From assembly GCF_036178845.1 (NCBI RefSeq), contig NZ_CP108070.1:3534001-3598000 (forward strand): 64,000 nucleotides of DNA, written 5' to 3'. Origin of the DNA: Streptomyces sp. NBC_00271 (GTDB taxonomy: Bacteria; Actinomycetota; Actinomycetes; Streptomycetales; Streptomycetaceae). Positions 1 to 9,815 of this stretch are shown one piece after another. Made by a program: the position numbers and the translations under genes. The notes under the pieces are model-generated. The model had not been told where the DNA came from. It was given only the letters and a program-made list of their open reading frames with translations, and searched no databases. Every line of letters starts with the position of its first letter. Position 1 is the first letter of the stretch.

Positions 1-1314
1 GACGCCTTGGGCGTCTGGCAGGGACTGCCCGGACACACCGCGGCACTCCTGGCGGTACCGGTGGCCGCGGTGCTCTTCATCGGCGCGACGACCGGGATCG
101 CCGCGTGGCGGGCGGGCCGGGTGCCCCCCGTGCCGGTGCTGCGGGCCGCGGCACCGCCGGCCGGCCGCCTGTCGGGCGTGGCCCGCCGGGCGCTCGGACT
201 GCGGCTGCCCCCCGCGCTCGTGCTGGGCTGGCACCAGGCGTTCCCGCGGCGACCACGCTCGCTGGCCACGGTCGCCCGGCTCGCCCTGCCGCTGCTGCTG
301 ATCGTGGTCGCGCTGAGCGCCTGGACCACCATCGACCGCTTCCACAGCGAACCCGAGCGGATGGGCCTCGCCGCCGCGCTCACGGCGCACCCGGACGAGA
401 GCCTCGGCGATCCGGCAGCCCGCGCCCTGCTCACCCGGAACGCACAGGTCACCGCCGTGCACCCGGGCGCCGAGGTGGCCGCTCTGGTTCCGGGCCAGAC
501 GGCGACGATCGCACTGCGCGGGCTCGGTACGCACCGGGACCCGTACCCGTTCTCGCTGGCCGAGGGCCGCCCGGCCCGCGGACCCGACGAGGCGGTGGCC
601 GGTCAGGGGCTGCTCGACCTGCTGGACGTGCGCGTCGGGGACTGGGTGCGGATGACCGTCGGCGCGCGCCCGCAGATCCTGCACATCGTCGGCCGCAGCA
701 TCGAGCCGGAGAACGGCGGCCGCGTCATCTCCACCTCGCTCGACACCCTGCGCGAGAACGACCCGGAGCTCCGCCCGACCCTCTACCAGCTCGAGTTGCG
801 CCCCGGCGCCGACCCGGACAAGGTCGCCGCCGAGCTGACCGCGGCCGGGCACGGGCACCTGGACGTGCACGCCGTGACCAATCCGGCCGACGGTCTCTCG
901 CCGCTGCGCGGCGTCGTCGTCGGGCTGATCGCCGTACTGGCCCTCATCGGGCTCATCGAGCTGCTGACCGCGGTCGGCGGCACCGTGCGCGAGGGCGAAC
1001 GGGATCTGTTGGCGCTCAAGGCCATCGGGCTGTCCCCGCGGCAGATCACGGCGGTCACCGTCACGGCCACCGCCTGCACCGCGCTGGCAGCGGTCCTCGC
1101 GGGTACGGCGCTGGGACTGCCTCTGGCGCACTGGCTGATCGACGTCCAGGGGAAGTCGAGTGGGATCGGCGCCGGTATCGCCCGGGGGCCGTCCCCCCTC
1201 CTGCTGTCGCTGTTCGGTCTGGCCGCGGTCCTGGGCGCCGCCGCCCTCGCCGCGCTCCCCGCGGGCCGCGCCGCCCGACGACGGCTCGCGGACACCCTGA
1301 GCGCGGTGGCCTGA
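1..1314 (+). CDS. FtsX-like ABC transporter permease, 3' part
   Basis: C-terminal 437 codons of a membrane permease; the reading frame is open to the left window edge, so the true start lies outside. Hydrophobic segments lie near visible residues 12-34, 95-118, 300-322, 347-375 and 398-420. The segment around residue 318, with a TVREGERDLLALKAIG motif just after a membrane helix, is the hallmark of FtsX/MacB-type permease domains, where transmembrane helices flank a large extracytoplasmic loop (here roughly residues 120-295). Such proteins work with an ABC ATPase, probably encoded upstream of the window. They act in lipoprotein or lipid extrusion or antimicrobial-peptide resistance; the substrate cannot be told here. 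Family call is firm, function open. Confidence 0.85.
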   Translation, partial: DALGVWQGLPGHTAALLAVPVAAVLFIGATTGIAAWRAGRVPPVPVLRAAAPPAGRLSGVARRALGLRLPPALVLGWHQAFPRRPRSLATVARLALPLLLIVVALSAWTTIDRFHSEPERMGLAAALTAHPDESLGDPAARALLTRNAQVTAVHPGAEVAALVPGQTATIALRGLGTHRDPYPFSLAEGRPARGPDEAVAGQGLLDLLDVRVGDWVRMTVGARPQILHIVGRSIEPENGGRVISTSLDTLRENDPELRPTLYQLELRPGADPDKVAAELTAAGHGHLDVHAVTNPADGLSPLRGVVVGLIAVLALIGLIELLTAVGGTVREGERDLLALKAIGLSPRQITAVTVTATACTALAAVLAGTALGLPLAHWLIDVQGKSSGIGAGIARGPSPLLLSLFGLAAVLGAAALAALPAGRAARRRLADTLSAVA

Positions 1315-1333
1315 GCCCGGGACCCGAACGCGG

Positions 1334-2278
1334 TCAGAACCCGTGCGGGTTCTGCTGGTTGTACGGGTTCTGTGGTCCTTGGTTGTAGGGGTTCTGCGGG
1401 CCTTGGTTGTACGGGTTCCGCTGCCCCGGCGCATAGGGGTTGCCCTGGTTGTACGTGTACGCCGGACCCGGCCCGTACGGGTTGCCCTGCGGCGGGAGGT
1501 ACCCGTACGGCGGGGCGGGCGGAGCCGACGGGACAGGCGGAGGCAGTGTGGCCGGATGTGCCCCCAGCCGTATCCCGTGCCGCCTGCGCAACCGGTACAT
1601 CTCCAGCGCGGCAATCGCCGTGACCGTCACCGGCGCCCCCAGAATGAAGACGACCCCCATCCCGAGACTGAGCCCGTGCAGATCCCCCGTGGCGAGGTCA
1701 GGAAGGGCCATCAGCCACGTCGTCACGGTGGCGAGCAACGGCGGCAGACACCGATGCACCGCGGCCGTACCGAAGAAGTTGCCGGACACCTTCACCGCAC
1801 CCGAGCCGACGAACCCGGTCAGCCAGATCGCCACCAGCCCCAGCACCAGGGCGAATCCTCCGACCCCGGCGGCAAGCCACCACGTCAGCACCGTCAGGAC
1901 GATGGACCCGACGAAGGCCAGCAGCAGCTTGAACGAGTTGCCGAGCGGCACCCGCAGCTGCCGGACCGTCCCGGTGCGCCGCCAGACGAGGAGCATCGCC
2001 CCGACGGTCAACGGCGTGATGAACAGCAGCACGACGGACGCCGTCAGCATGTTCTGCAGCATCTCCGTGAAGGCGAACCCGCCTTGCACGAAGGTGTAGA
2101 CACCGACCGCCGCGACCGCCCCGGCGATGACCCGTACCCGCTTGAGCCGCTCCACCCCCGGATCGACCGCCTCCGGGATCCACGCCGGATGGAACACCGC
2201 CTCCGCGACCCGCTTCGGCTTCAGGAACGACCTCGCCGTCAGCCTGCCGCCCGTCCAACTCCCTCGCGAACCAGTCAA
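1334..2278 (-). CDS. Integral membrane protein with NPYNQ-repeat tail
   Basis: A 314-residue protein. About five hydrophobic helices between residues 45 and 210 (for example around VGVYTFVQGGFAF and IVLTVLTWWLAAG) form a Yip1-like membrane bundle. After the last helix comes a basic loop, then a cytosolic or extracellular tail of about 85 residues rich in Pro, Tyr, Asn and Gln, ending in several NPYNQ/NPYAPGQ repeats. I start it at a TTG at 2278 because GGGGAG lies eight bases upstream; the only nearby ATG is out of frame and meets a stop at once. The open frame runs on into the antisense of pgi, which is a shadow. Function unknown; the tail resembles low-complexity interaction regions of streptomycete membrane proteins. 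Same strand as pgi, about 100 bp downstream of it. Confidence 0.75.
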   Translation of the reverse strand: MTGSRGSWTGGRLTARSFLKPKRVAEAVFHPAWIPEAVDPGVERLKRVRVIAGAVAAVGVYTFVQGGFAFTEMLQNMLTASVVLLFITPLTVGAMLLVWRRTGTVRQLRVPLGNSFKLLLAFVGSIVLTVLTWWLAAGVGGFALVLGLVAIWLTGFVGSGAVKVSGNFFGTAAVHRCLPPLLATVTTWLMALPDLATGDLHGLSLGMGVVFILGAPVTVTAIAALEMYRLRRRHGIRLGAHPATLPPPVPSAPPAPPYGYLPPQGNPYGPGPAYTYNQGNPYAPGQRNPYNQGPQNPYNQGPQNPYNQQNPHGF

Positions 2279-2379
2279 CTTCCGCTCCCCCGAGCCTTCA
2301 TCCGCTTGATCGCCCGGGAGTCTACGGGAAGCGGGCGGACTCCCACCGCCCGCTTTCCGTGACCCACGCGCGACCGCGC

Positions 2380-4032
2380 CTACCGGCCGCGCAGCTCTCG
2401 GTACTTCGCGACGAGCGCCTTCGTCGACTCGTCCAGGCCCGGCACGTCCGCACCCTCGGTCAGCGCGGGTTCGACCCGCTTGGCGAGGACCTTGCCGAGC
2501 TCGACACCCCACTGGTCGAAGGAGTCGATGTTCCAGACCGCGCCCTGGACGAACACCTTGTGTTCGTAGAGGGCGACCAACTGGCCGAGCACCGAGGGCG
2601 ACAGCTTCCTCGCGAGGATCGTCGTCGTCGGGTGATTGCCCTTGAACGTCTTGTGCGGGACCAGTTCCTCGGCCACGCCCTCGGCGCGCACCTCGTCCGG
2701 CGTCTTGCCGAAGGCGAGGGCCTGGGTCTGCGCGAAGAAGTTCGCCATCAGCAGGTCGTGCTGGGCGACCAGGCCCGGCAGCAGATCGGCGACCGGCTCG
2801 GCGAAACCGATGAAGTCCGCCGGGATCAGCTTCGTGCCCTGGTGGATGAGCTGGTAGTAGGCGTGCTGCCCGTTGGTGCCGGGCGTCCCCCACACGACCG
2901 GGCCGGTCTCCCACTCCACGTCGTGCCCGTCGCGCTCCACGGACTTGCCGTTGGACTCCATGTCCAGCTGCTGCAGATACGCCGTGAACTTGGACAGGTA
3001 GTGCGAGTACGGCAGCACCGCGTGCGACTGGGCGTCGTGGAAGTTGCCGTACCAGATGCCCAACAGGCCCATCAGCAGAGGCACATTGGTCTCGGCGGGC
3101 GCGGTGCGGAAGTGCTCGTCGACGAGATGGAACCCGTCGAGCATCTCCCGGAAGCGGTCCGGCCCGATCGCGATCATCAGGGACAGACCGATCGCGGAGT
3201 CGTATGAGTAGCGTCCGCCGACCCAGTCCCAGAACTCGAACATGTTGGCCGTGTCGATACCGAAGTCGGAGACCTTCTCGGCGTTGGTCGACAGCGCCAC
3301 GAAGTGCTTGGCCACGGCCTCCTGATCGGCCTTCAGCTCGGTCAGCAGCCAGTTGCGCGCGGAGGTCGCGTTGGTGATCGTCTCGATCGTGGTGAACGTC
3401 TTCGAGGCGATGATGAACAGCGTCTCGGCCGGGTCGAGGTCGCGGACGGCCTCGTGCAGGTCGGCGCCGTCCACGTTCGACACGAACCGCACGGTCAGCG
3501 AGCGGTCGGTGAAGGCCCGCAGCGCCTCGTACGCCATCGCCGGGCCGAGGTCGGAGCCGCCGATGCCGATGTTCACGACGTTCTTGATGCGCTTGCCGGT
3601 GTGACCGGTCCACTCACCCGAACGGACCCGCTCGGCGAAGTCGGCCATCTTGTCGAGCACGGCGTGCACGGCCGGGACGACGTTCTCCCCGTCGACCTCG
3701 ATCACGGCGTCGCGCGGGGCGCGCAGCGCCACGTGGAGCACGGCCCGGTTCTCGGTGACGTTGATCTTCTCGCCGCGGAACATGGCGTCCCGCAGCCCGA
3801 AGACGTCGGTCGCCGCTGCCAGCTCGCGCAGCAGCCGCAGCGTGTCGTCGGTGACCAGGTGCTTGGAGTAGTCGACGTGCAGATCGCCGACCTGGAGGGT
3901 GTACCCGGTTCCGCGCCCGGGGTCGGTTGCGAACAGGTCCCGCAGATGGGTCTCCGCGAGCTCCTCGCGGTGCTTGGCCAGAGCGGTCCACTCGGGCGTC
4001 TGGTTGAGCCTGGCACGGCTGTCTGCGTTCAT
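2380..4032 (-). CDS. pgi: Glucose-6-phosphate isomerase
   Basis: Cytosolic enzyme interconverting glucose 6-phosphate and fructose 6-phosphate. The 550-residue length is normal for bacterial PGI. Visible signatures are GIGGSDLGP in the N-terminal SIS domain, SKTFTTIET in the phosphate-binding region, the family signature [14 protein letters not shown], a catalytic stretch [14 protein letters not shown], and the C-terminal signature [12 protein letters not shown]. The frame extends 21 codons further upstream, but the ATG at 4032 gives the usual [15 protein letters not shown] start and follows a GAAAGAAGG-like ribosome-binding site. It lies 72 bp downstream of an MFS gene on the same strand and might be cotranscribed with it. 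It is close to, but not in, the tpiA-pgk-gap cluster. Confidence 0.96.
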   Translation of the reverse strand: MNADSRARLNQTPEWTALAKHREELAETHLRDLFATDPGRGTGYTLQVGDLHVDYSKHLVTDDTLRLLRELAAATDVFGLRDAMFRGEKINVTENRAVLHVALRAPRDAVIEVDGENVVPAVHAVLDKMADFAERVRSGEWTGHTGKRIKNVVNIGIGGSDLGPAMAYEALRAFTDRSLTVRFVSNVDGADLHEAVRDLDPAETLFIIASKTFTTIETITNATSARNWLLTELKADQEAVAKHFVALSTNAEKVSDFGIDTANMFEFWDWVGGRYSYDSAIGLSLMIAIGPDRFREMLDGFHLVDEHFRTAPAETNVPLLMGLLGIWYGNFHDAQSHAVLPYSHYLSKFTAYLQQLDMESNGKSVERDGHDVEWETGPVVWGTPGTNGQHAYYQLIHQGTKLIPADFIGFAEPVADLLPGLVAQHDLLMANFFAQTQALAFGKTPDEVRAEGVAEELVPHKTFKGNHPTTTILARKLSPSVLGQLVALYEHKVFVQGAVWNIDSFDQWGVELGKVLAKRVEPALTEGADVPGLDESTKALVAKYRELRGR

Positions 4033-4104
4033 CTCTGGCTTCCGCCTTCTTTCCTGCGTGTGCTGCTGCTTGCCTCGCCCCACTGCCGGTCCCAACCTAA
4101 TTGA

Positions 4105-5373
4105 TCAGGGCTTGACGTGAGCTGTCGTAGCGCCGTCGTCCGGCTCAACAACAGATACGTCCGGCAGATGCGCGGGTATCAGCGAGGTGACGGCGAGCCC
4201 GAAGAGGACGGCCGCGAACAGCGCGGGTCCGTTCAGTCCGTAGGCACCCGCCACGGCGCCGCCGAGCAGGGCGCCGACCGGGGCACCGGAGGTGGAGGCG
4301 GTGCGGAACGCGGAGCTGACGCGGCCCACCATGGCTGCCGGGCTGCGTTGCTGCATCAGCGTGACCTGGTTGACGTTCCACACCATGCCCATCAGTCCGA
4401 GCAGTGCCATGCCCGCGAGGAGTGCACCCAGGTGGCGGACGGTGCCGAGGAGTACCAGGGCCGCCGTCTGGACGCATCCGCACAGGAGCAGGCTCCGTAC
4501 CCGCCCGATCCGGCGCGCGATCCACTGGGCCGGCACTCCCCCGGCCAGGGATCCGGCCGAGTAGGCCGTCATCGCGGCCGCGAAGCCCGCGTTTCCCGCG
4601 TGCAGCCAGCCGGTCACGTGCAGGACCAGCGTGGCGATCAGGGCACCCATGCCGATGTTGCACAGCAGGGTGGCCGTGCAGACCGCGCGCAGCACCCTGT
4701 CGTGCCACAGGGTGCGCACTCCTTCGGCCACCTCCGCCCGCAGGGTGCTCCCGGCGGGCCGGGGCTCCCGCTCGGGCGCCCGGATCCGCAGGGAGGCCAC
4801 GAGGGCCGCTGCCAGCAGATAGGTGACCGCGTCGGCCGCGAACGGCGCGGCGGCCCCGAGGGTGAGCAGCAGCGGCACGAAGGGGCCGGCCAGGAAGCCG
4901 CCGGCGAGCTGCTGGCCGGTCATCAGCCTGGCATTGGCGCTGCCCAGGGTCTCCTTGCCGACCAGGGAGGGCAGCAGGGCCGTGGACGCGTTGTCGAACA
5001 GCGTCTGGAGGGTGGTCAGGGCGAAGGCGAGCGCGATCAGCAGGCCGATCGTGGCGTGGCCGAGCCCGACGGCGAGGGCGAAGCAGGCCACCAGCCCGCC
5101 GCGTACGGTGTCGACGGCCCACATCGCCCGCCGCTGGTCCACCCGGTCCGCGACCGCGCCGCCCAGCAGCCCGAAGAGGAGCCAGGGGAGGTAGCCGCAG
5201 GCCGTGACGGAGGCGATGACGAGCGGATCGTCCGTGAGCCGCACGGCGAGCAGCGGCAGCGCGGCGGTGCGCAGGGCATCCCCGAAGCGCGAGACCACCG
5301 CCGCGCTCCACAGGCGCCCGAATCCCCCGCGCCACGTAGGTGCCCGCACCCCCGCCGCCTCGACCGTCGTCAC
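4105..5373 (-). CDS. MFS transporter
   Basis: A 422-residue major facilitator protein with about 12 hydrophobic helices. The N-terminal segment VVSRFGDALRTAALPLLAVRL and the loop GGAVADRVDQRRAM (motif A-like, after helix 2) are typical of the MFS_3/enterobactin-exporter-like (EntS) group common in actinomycetes. GTG start at 5373, preceded by AGAGGGGGC. Substrate not predictable; a proton-driven drug or siderophore exporter is likely from family membership. It reads toward pgi. Confidence 0.88.
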   Translation of the reverse strand: MTTVEAAGVRAPTWRGGFGRLWSAAVVSRFGDALRTAALPLLAVRLTDDPLVIASVTACGYLPWLLFGLLGGAVADRVDQRRAMWAVDTVRGGLVACFALAVGLGHATIGLLIALAFALTTLQTLFDNASTALLPSLVGKETLGSANARLMTGQQLAGGFLAGPFVPLLLTLGAAAPFAADAVTYLLAAALVASLRIRAPEREPRPAGSTLRAEVAEGVRTLWHDRVLRAVCTATLLCNIGMGALIATLVLHVTGWLHAGNAGFAAAMTAYSAGSLAGGVPAQWIARRIGRVRSLLLCGCVQTAALVLLGTVRHLGALLAGMALLGLMGMVWNVNQVTLMQQRSPAAMVGRVSSAFRTASTSGAPVGALLGGAVAGAYGLNGPALFAAVLFGLAVTSLIPAHLPDVSVVEPDDGATTAHVKP

Positions 5374-5519
5374 AACGCCCCCTCTGGTTCCGCCACTTCA
5401 AGAACCGTAGAGGGCACCACTGACAATCGGCTCGCGACGGCGCCGCGGACGCTCCGTGACCGGGTCGGCACGGTGGCGCGACCCGGCGGCGCGCCCGCGA
5501 CCCGGCGTACGAAACACGT

Positions 5520-5547
5520 CCGGCCAGGCACCTCGGTGCCCGGCCGG
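5520..5547 (-). terminator. Stem-loop downstream of the rbpA-like gene
   Basis: Inverted repeat with 13-base arms (5520-5532 and 5535-5547), one mismatch and a 2-base loop, starting 11 bp after the stop of the rbpA-like gene. No clear U-tract, as is common for streptomycete terminators. Confidence 0.6.
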
Positions 5548-5557
5548 TTCTCAACTC

Positions 5558-5893
5558 CTAGATCTCGCCCCGCAGTTTGGCGAGCGCCTCGGCGAGGATG
5601 GCCTCGCCGTCCGCGTCGCTGCGCCGCTCCCGTACGTACGCGAGGTGCGTCTTGTACGGCTCGGTGCGCGGCGGGTCCGGCGGGTTGTCCTGGTCCTGTC
5701 CGGCGGGAAAGCCGCAGCGCGGGCAGTCCCAGGTGTCGGGAACCTGCGCGTCGCTGGCGAAGCTGGGCACCGTCTCGTGCCCGTTGGAGCACCAGAAGGA
5801 GATGCGCAGCCGCGGCGCGGACTCGCCGCGCTCGGCCTCGCCCATCGGCCCCGCCCCGACCCGGCTTCCTCGGATCGCGTTGCCACTTGCCAC
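5558..5893 (-). CDS. RbpA-family RNA polymerase-binding protein (divergent paralogue)
   Basis: A 111-residue protein of the RbpA family, actinobacterial proteins that bind RNA polymerase and the principal sigma factor and stimulate initiation. The N-terminus NAIRGSRVG matches the RbpA start (LRGSRLG/LRGTRLV). A zinc site is visible as C35, H39, C57 and C60 (CxxxH ... CPRC). The C-terminal sigma-interaction helix reads THLAYVRERR instead of the canonical THWDMLMERR. It is therefore probably a second, divergent RbpA and not the SigR-controlled main one, which in Streptomyces lies elsewhere. GTG start at 5893 is supported by GGGAG eight bases upstream. Upstream is 236 bp of non-coding DNA that should hold its promoter; I could not identify a SigR-type box with confidence. 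Confidence 0.82.
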   Translation of the reverse strand: MASGNAIRGSRVGAGPMGEAERGESAPRLRISFWCSNGHETVPSFASDAQVPDTWDCPRCGFPAGQDQDNPPDPPRTEPYKTHLAYVRERRSDADGEAILAEALAKLRGEI

Positions 5894-6129
5894 GGTCGTA
5901 ACTCCCTGCGTGATGGTGCCGCGAAGCGAGTCGGCGTGACGCTTCGCTGCGAGCGCCTCAGTCTACGTAAGGCCCAACGCGCGTCCAGTGATTGGAGTTA
6001 CACCCCGGCCCCTAGACGCAAGCCCCATGATAGGCCGCGCCTGGGGGCGCGTACCGGACATGGGGCCTTACGTGCGGATTGTGCTTGCGTAATGTGCAGT
6101 TGTGCTGCTGTACCGATGCCGGTCGGTGA

Positions 6130-6366
6130 TCAGTTGTTGACCTTCATCAGGATGCCGAGCACGACAATGGACGCGAACCAGAGCAGACCGACCACCACGG
6201 TGATGCGGTCGAGGTTGCGCTCGGCGACCGAGGAGCCACCGACGGACGACTGCATGCCGCCACCGAACATGTCGGAGAGACCGCCGCCCTTCCCCTTGTG
6301 CATCAGCACCAGCAGCATCAGCAGCAGGCTGAAGACGATCAGGGCGATCGAGAACCCCAAAACCAC
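6130..6366 (-). CDS. secG: Preprotein translocase subunit SecG
   Basis: A 78-residue membrane protein, part of the SecYEG channel. Helix 1 is at residues 2-22 and helix 2 at about residues 54-74. Between them is the glycine-rich loop HKGKGGGLSDMFGGG typical of SecG. GTG start at 6366 with GAGGAAG 13 bases upstream. It follows tpiA on the same strand after 125 bp; the order gap-pgk-tpiA-secG is conserved in actinomycetes. Followed by about 236 bp before the rbpA-like gene. Confidence 0.95.
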   Translation of the reverse strand: MVLGFSIALIVFSLLLMLLVLMHKGKGGGLSDMFGGGMQSSVGGSSVAERNLDRITVVVGLLWFASIVVLGILMKVNN

Positions 6367-6491
6367 GGCTGGACCAACTTCCTCGGAACTGAATGGACGA
6401 CGGGGGCCGAAGCCTACTGGGTGAGCACCTCAAGCCCACTCCGAAGGCCACGACCCCCGCAAGGGTACGACGAATCGCCGCTAGCGCATAC

Positions 6492-7268
6492 TTACTGGTC
6501 GCGGAAGCGGACGATCTTGACGAACTCGTCGGCGTCCAGAGAGGCACCGCCTACCAGGGCGCCGTCGATGTCGGGCTTCGCCATGATCTCCGCGACATTG
6601 CCGGACTTCACGGAGCCGCCGTACTGGATGCGGACCTGGTCGGCCACTTCCTGGGAGTACAGCTCGGCCAGCCGGGCGCGGATCGCCGCGCAGACCTCCT
6701 GAGCGTCGTCGGAGCCGCAGACCTTGCCGGTGCCGATGGCCCAGACCGGCTCGTACGCGATCACGATCGACTCGGCCTGCTCGGCCGGGACGTCCTTGAG
6801 ACCCCCGTCGACCTGGGAGAGCGTGTGCGCGACGTGGTTGCCCGCCTCGCGGACGGCCAGCTCCTCGCCGACGCACAGGATCGGGGTCAGGCCGTGCTTG
6901 AAGGCGGCCTTGATCTTGGCGTTGACGATCTCGTCGGTCTCGTTGTGGTACTGCCGGCGCTCGGAGTGGCCGATCGCCACGTACGTGCACTTCAGCTTGG
7001 ACAGCATCGGGCCCGAGATCTCGCCGGTGTAGGCACCGGAGTCCTGCGCCGAGAGGTCCTGGGCGCCGTACTTGATCTTGAGCTTGTCGCCGTCGACCAG
7101 GGTCTGCACGGAGCGCAGGTCGGTGAAGGGCGGCAGGACGGCGACCTCACAGGCCTCGTAGTCCTTGTCGGCCAGGGCGAAGGCGAGCTTCTGGACGTGC
7201 GCGATGGCCTCGAGGTGGTTGAGGTTCATCTTCCAGTTGCCCGCCATCAGCGGCATACGGGTCGTCAT
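6492..7268 (-). CDS. tpiA: Triosephosphate isomerase
   Basis: Converts dihydroxyacetone phosphate to glyceraldehyde 3-phosphate. The 258-residue TIM barrel has catalytic K13 in GNWKMN, the histidine motif AIGHSERR near residue 100, the catalytic glutamate in [10 protein letters not shown] near residue 172, and the phosphate-binding YGGSVKSGN and GALVGGASL segments. ATG at 7268 lies 6 bp after the pgk stop, so it is an operon member (gap-pgk-tpiA, minus strand). Confidence 0.98.
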   Translation of the reverse strand: MTTRMPLMAGNWKMNLNHLEAIAHVQKLAFALADKDYEACEVAVLPPFTDLRSVQTLVDGDKLKIKYGAQDLSAQDSGAYTGEISGPMLSKLKCTYVAIGHSERRQYHNETDEIVNAKIKAAFKHGLTPILCVGEELAVREAGNHVAHTLSQVDGGLKDVPAEQAESIVIAYEPVWAIGTGKVCGSDDAQEVCAAIRARLAELYSQEVADQVRIQYGGSVKSGNVAEIMAKPDIDGALVGGASLDADEFVKIVRFRDQ

Positions 7269-7274
7269 GCGGGG

Positions 7275-8486
7275 TCAGTCCTCCAGTGCGGCGAGGCCGG
7301 GGAGCGTCTTGCCCTCGAGGTATTCGAGGGAGGCGCCGCCACCGGTCGAGATGTGACCGAAAGCCTTCTCGTCGAAGCCCAGGATGCGGACGGCCGCGGC
7401 GGAGTCGCCACCGCCGACGACCGTGAAGGCCTGGGAGTCGACGAGGGCCTGGGCGACCGCCTTGGTGCCCTCGGCGTAGTCGGGGTGCTCGAAGACGCCC
7501 ATCGGACCGTTCCAGAAGACGGTGGCCGCGTCGGCGAGCTTCGAGGCGTACAGCTTGCGGGTCTCCGGACCGATGTCCAGGCCCTCCTGGTCGGCCGGGA
7601 TGGCGTCCGCGGCGACGGTGGTGGGGTTGGCGGGGGCCTTGGTCTTCAGGTCCGGGAACTCCGGAGCGACCAGGACGTCGACGGGGAGGACCAGCTCGAC
7701 GCCGTTCTTCTCCGCGCGGTCCATGTACTCCTTGACGGCCGGAACCTGGTCCTCCTGAAGGAGGGAGATGCCGACCTCGTACCCCTTGGCCTTGAGGAAG
7801 GTGTACGCCATGCCACCGCCGATGAGCAGACGGTCGGCCTTGCCGAGCAGCTGGTCGATGACGGCGAGCTTGTCGGAGACCTTGGCGCCGCCGAGCGCGA
7901 CGACGTACGGGCGCTTGACGTCCTCGGTGAGCTTCTTCAGGACGTTGACCTCGGTGGCGATGAGGTAGCCCGCGTAGTGCGGAAGGCGCGCCGGGAGGTC
8001 GTACACGGAGGCGTGCTTGCGGTGCACGGCACCGAAACCGTCGCCTACGTAGACGTCGGCCAGGGCGGCGAGCTGGTCGGCGAACTCGCCGCGCTCGGTG
8101 TCGTCCTTGGACGTCTCGCCCGGGTTGAAGCGCAGGTTCTCGATCACGGCGACCTGGCCGGGCTGGAGGCCGTTCACGGCGTCGTGGGCGGCGGGGCCGA
8201 CGGTGTCCTGGGCGAACGCCACGGGGGCGCCGAGCAGTTCACCCAGACGCTCGGCGGGCTGCAGCAGGGAGAACGCCGGGTCCGGGGCGCCCTTGGGGCG
8301 GCCCAGGTGCGAGGCGACGACCACCTTGGCGCCCGCTTCGGCGAGGGCCTTGATGGTGGGCAGGACGGCGCGGATACGGCCGTCGTCGGTGATGAGGCCG
8401 TCGGCGAGCGGCACGTTGAGGTCGGCGCGGACGAAGACCCGCTTGCCGTCCACGCCTTCGGCGAGAAGTTCGTCGATCGTCTTCAT
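7275..8486 (-). CDS. pgk: Phosphoglycerate kinase
   Basis: Makes ATP from 1,3-bisphosphoglycerate. 403 residues, normal length. Visible are RVFVRADLNVPL at the N-terminus, the substrate-binding ASHLGRPKG, ENLRFNPGE, VALGGAKVSDK, the hinge GGGMAYTFL, and the nucleotide-binding WNGPMGVFE and GGGDSAAA near the C-terminus. ATG at 8486 preceded by AGGAG. The open frame continues upstream through antisense-frame DNA of gap; that part is spurious. Lies between gap and tpiA. Confidence 0.98.
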   Translation of the reverse strand: MKTIDELLAEGVDGKRVFVRADLNVPLADGLITDDGRIRAVLPTIKALAEAGAKVVVASHLGRPKGAPDPAFSLLQPAERLGELLGAPVAFAQDTVGPAAHDAVNGLQPGQVAVIENLRFNPGETSKDDTERGEFADQLAALADVYVGDGFGAVHRKHASVYDLPARLPHYAGYLIATEVNVLKKLTEDVKRPYVVALGGAKVSDKLAVIDQLLGKADRLLIGGGMAYTFLKAKGYEVGISLLQEDQVPAVKEYMDRAEKNGVELVLPVDVLVAPEFPDLKTKAPANPTTVAADAIPADQEGLDIGPETRKLYASKLADAATVFWNGPMGVFEHPDYAEGTKAVAQALVDSQAFTVVGGGDSAAAVRILGFDEKAFGHISTGGGASLEYLEGKTLPGLAALED

Positions 8487-8540
8487 AAAGGGACTCCTAG
8501 GAGGGCTCTGTTGTCCGGGAGGGCTGATCGATCCGTGCAC

Positions 8541-8588
8541 AGAGCAGGGCTCGGACAACGCGGCTGTGCGCTGCCCGAGCCCTGCTCT
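8541..8588 (-). terminator. Intercistronic stem-loop between gap and pgk
   Basis: Perfect 14-base arms at 8541-8554 and 8575-8588 around a 20-base loop, in the 128-bp gap between gap and pgk. It could act as a partial terminator or protect the 3' end of a gap-only transcript, giving more gap than pgk-tpiA message. Confidence 0.65.
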
Positions 8589-8614
8589 CACATCAGAGGT
8601 GCCTGCTCCGGGAC

Positions 8615-9640
<1,026 letters not shown>

Positions 9641-9749
9641 TTAGGTACGCCGACTCAGTGCCGGCGAGTTGTATGGGATGTCCCCGACCGCCTACGACCC
9701 TACCTCCCCGAGGCGTCTGCGGTGACATCGAGATACCCCATACACGGCA

Positions 9750-9787
9750 GGGTGTTCCGTACCCACCAGTAGGGGTACGGAACACCC
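9750..9787 (-). terminator. Terminator after the secreted carboxypeptidase gene
   Basis: Perfect 15-base inverted repeat (arms 9750-9764 and 9773-9787, loop of 8), 28 bp downstream of the carboxypeptidase stop and upstream of the gap promoter region. No U-tract. It would insulate gap from upstream transcription. Confidence 0.75.
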
Positions 9788-9815
9788 TCGGTGTTGACGC
9801 GATAGTCACACAGGG

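Noticed and set aside
2279..3613. Long minus-strand frame joining the NPYNQ membrane protein to upstream sequence
   Set aside because: The upstream part is pgi read in another frame of the same strand; PGI motifs are intact in the true frame.
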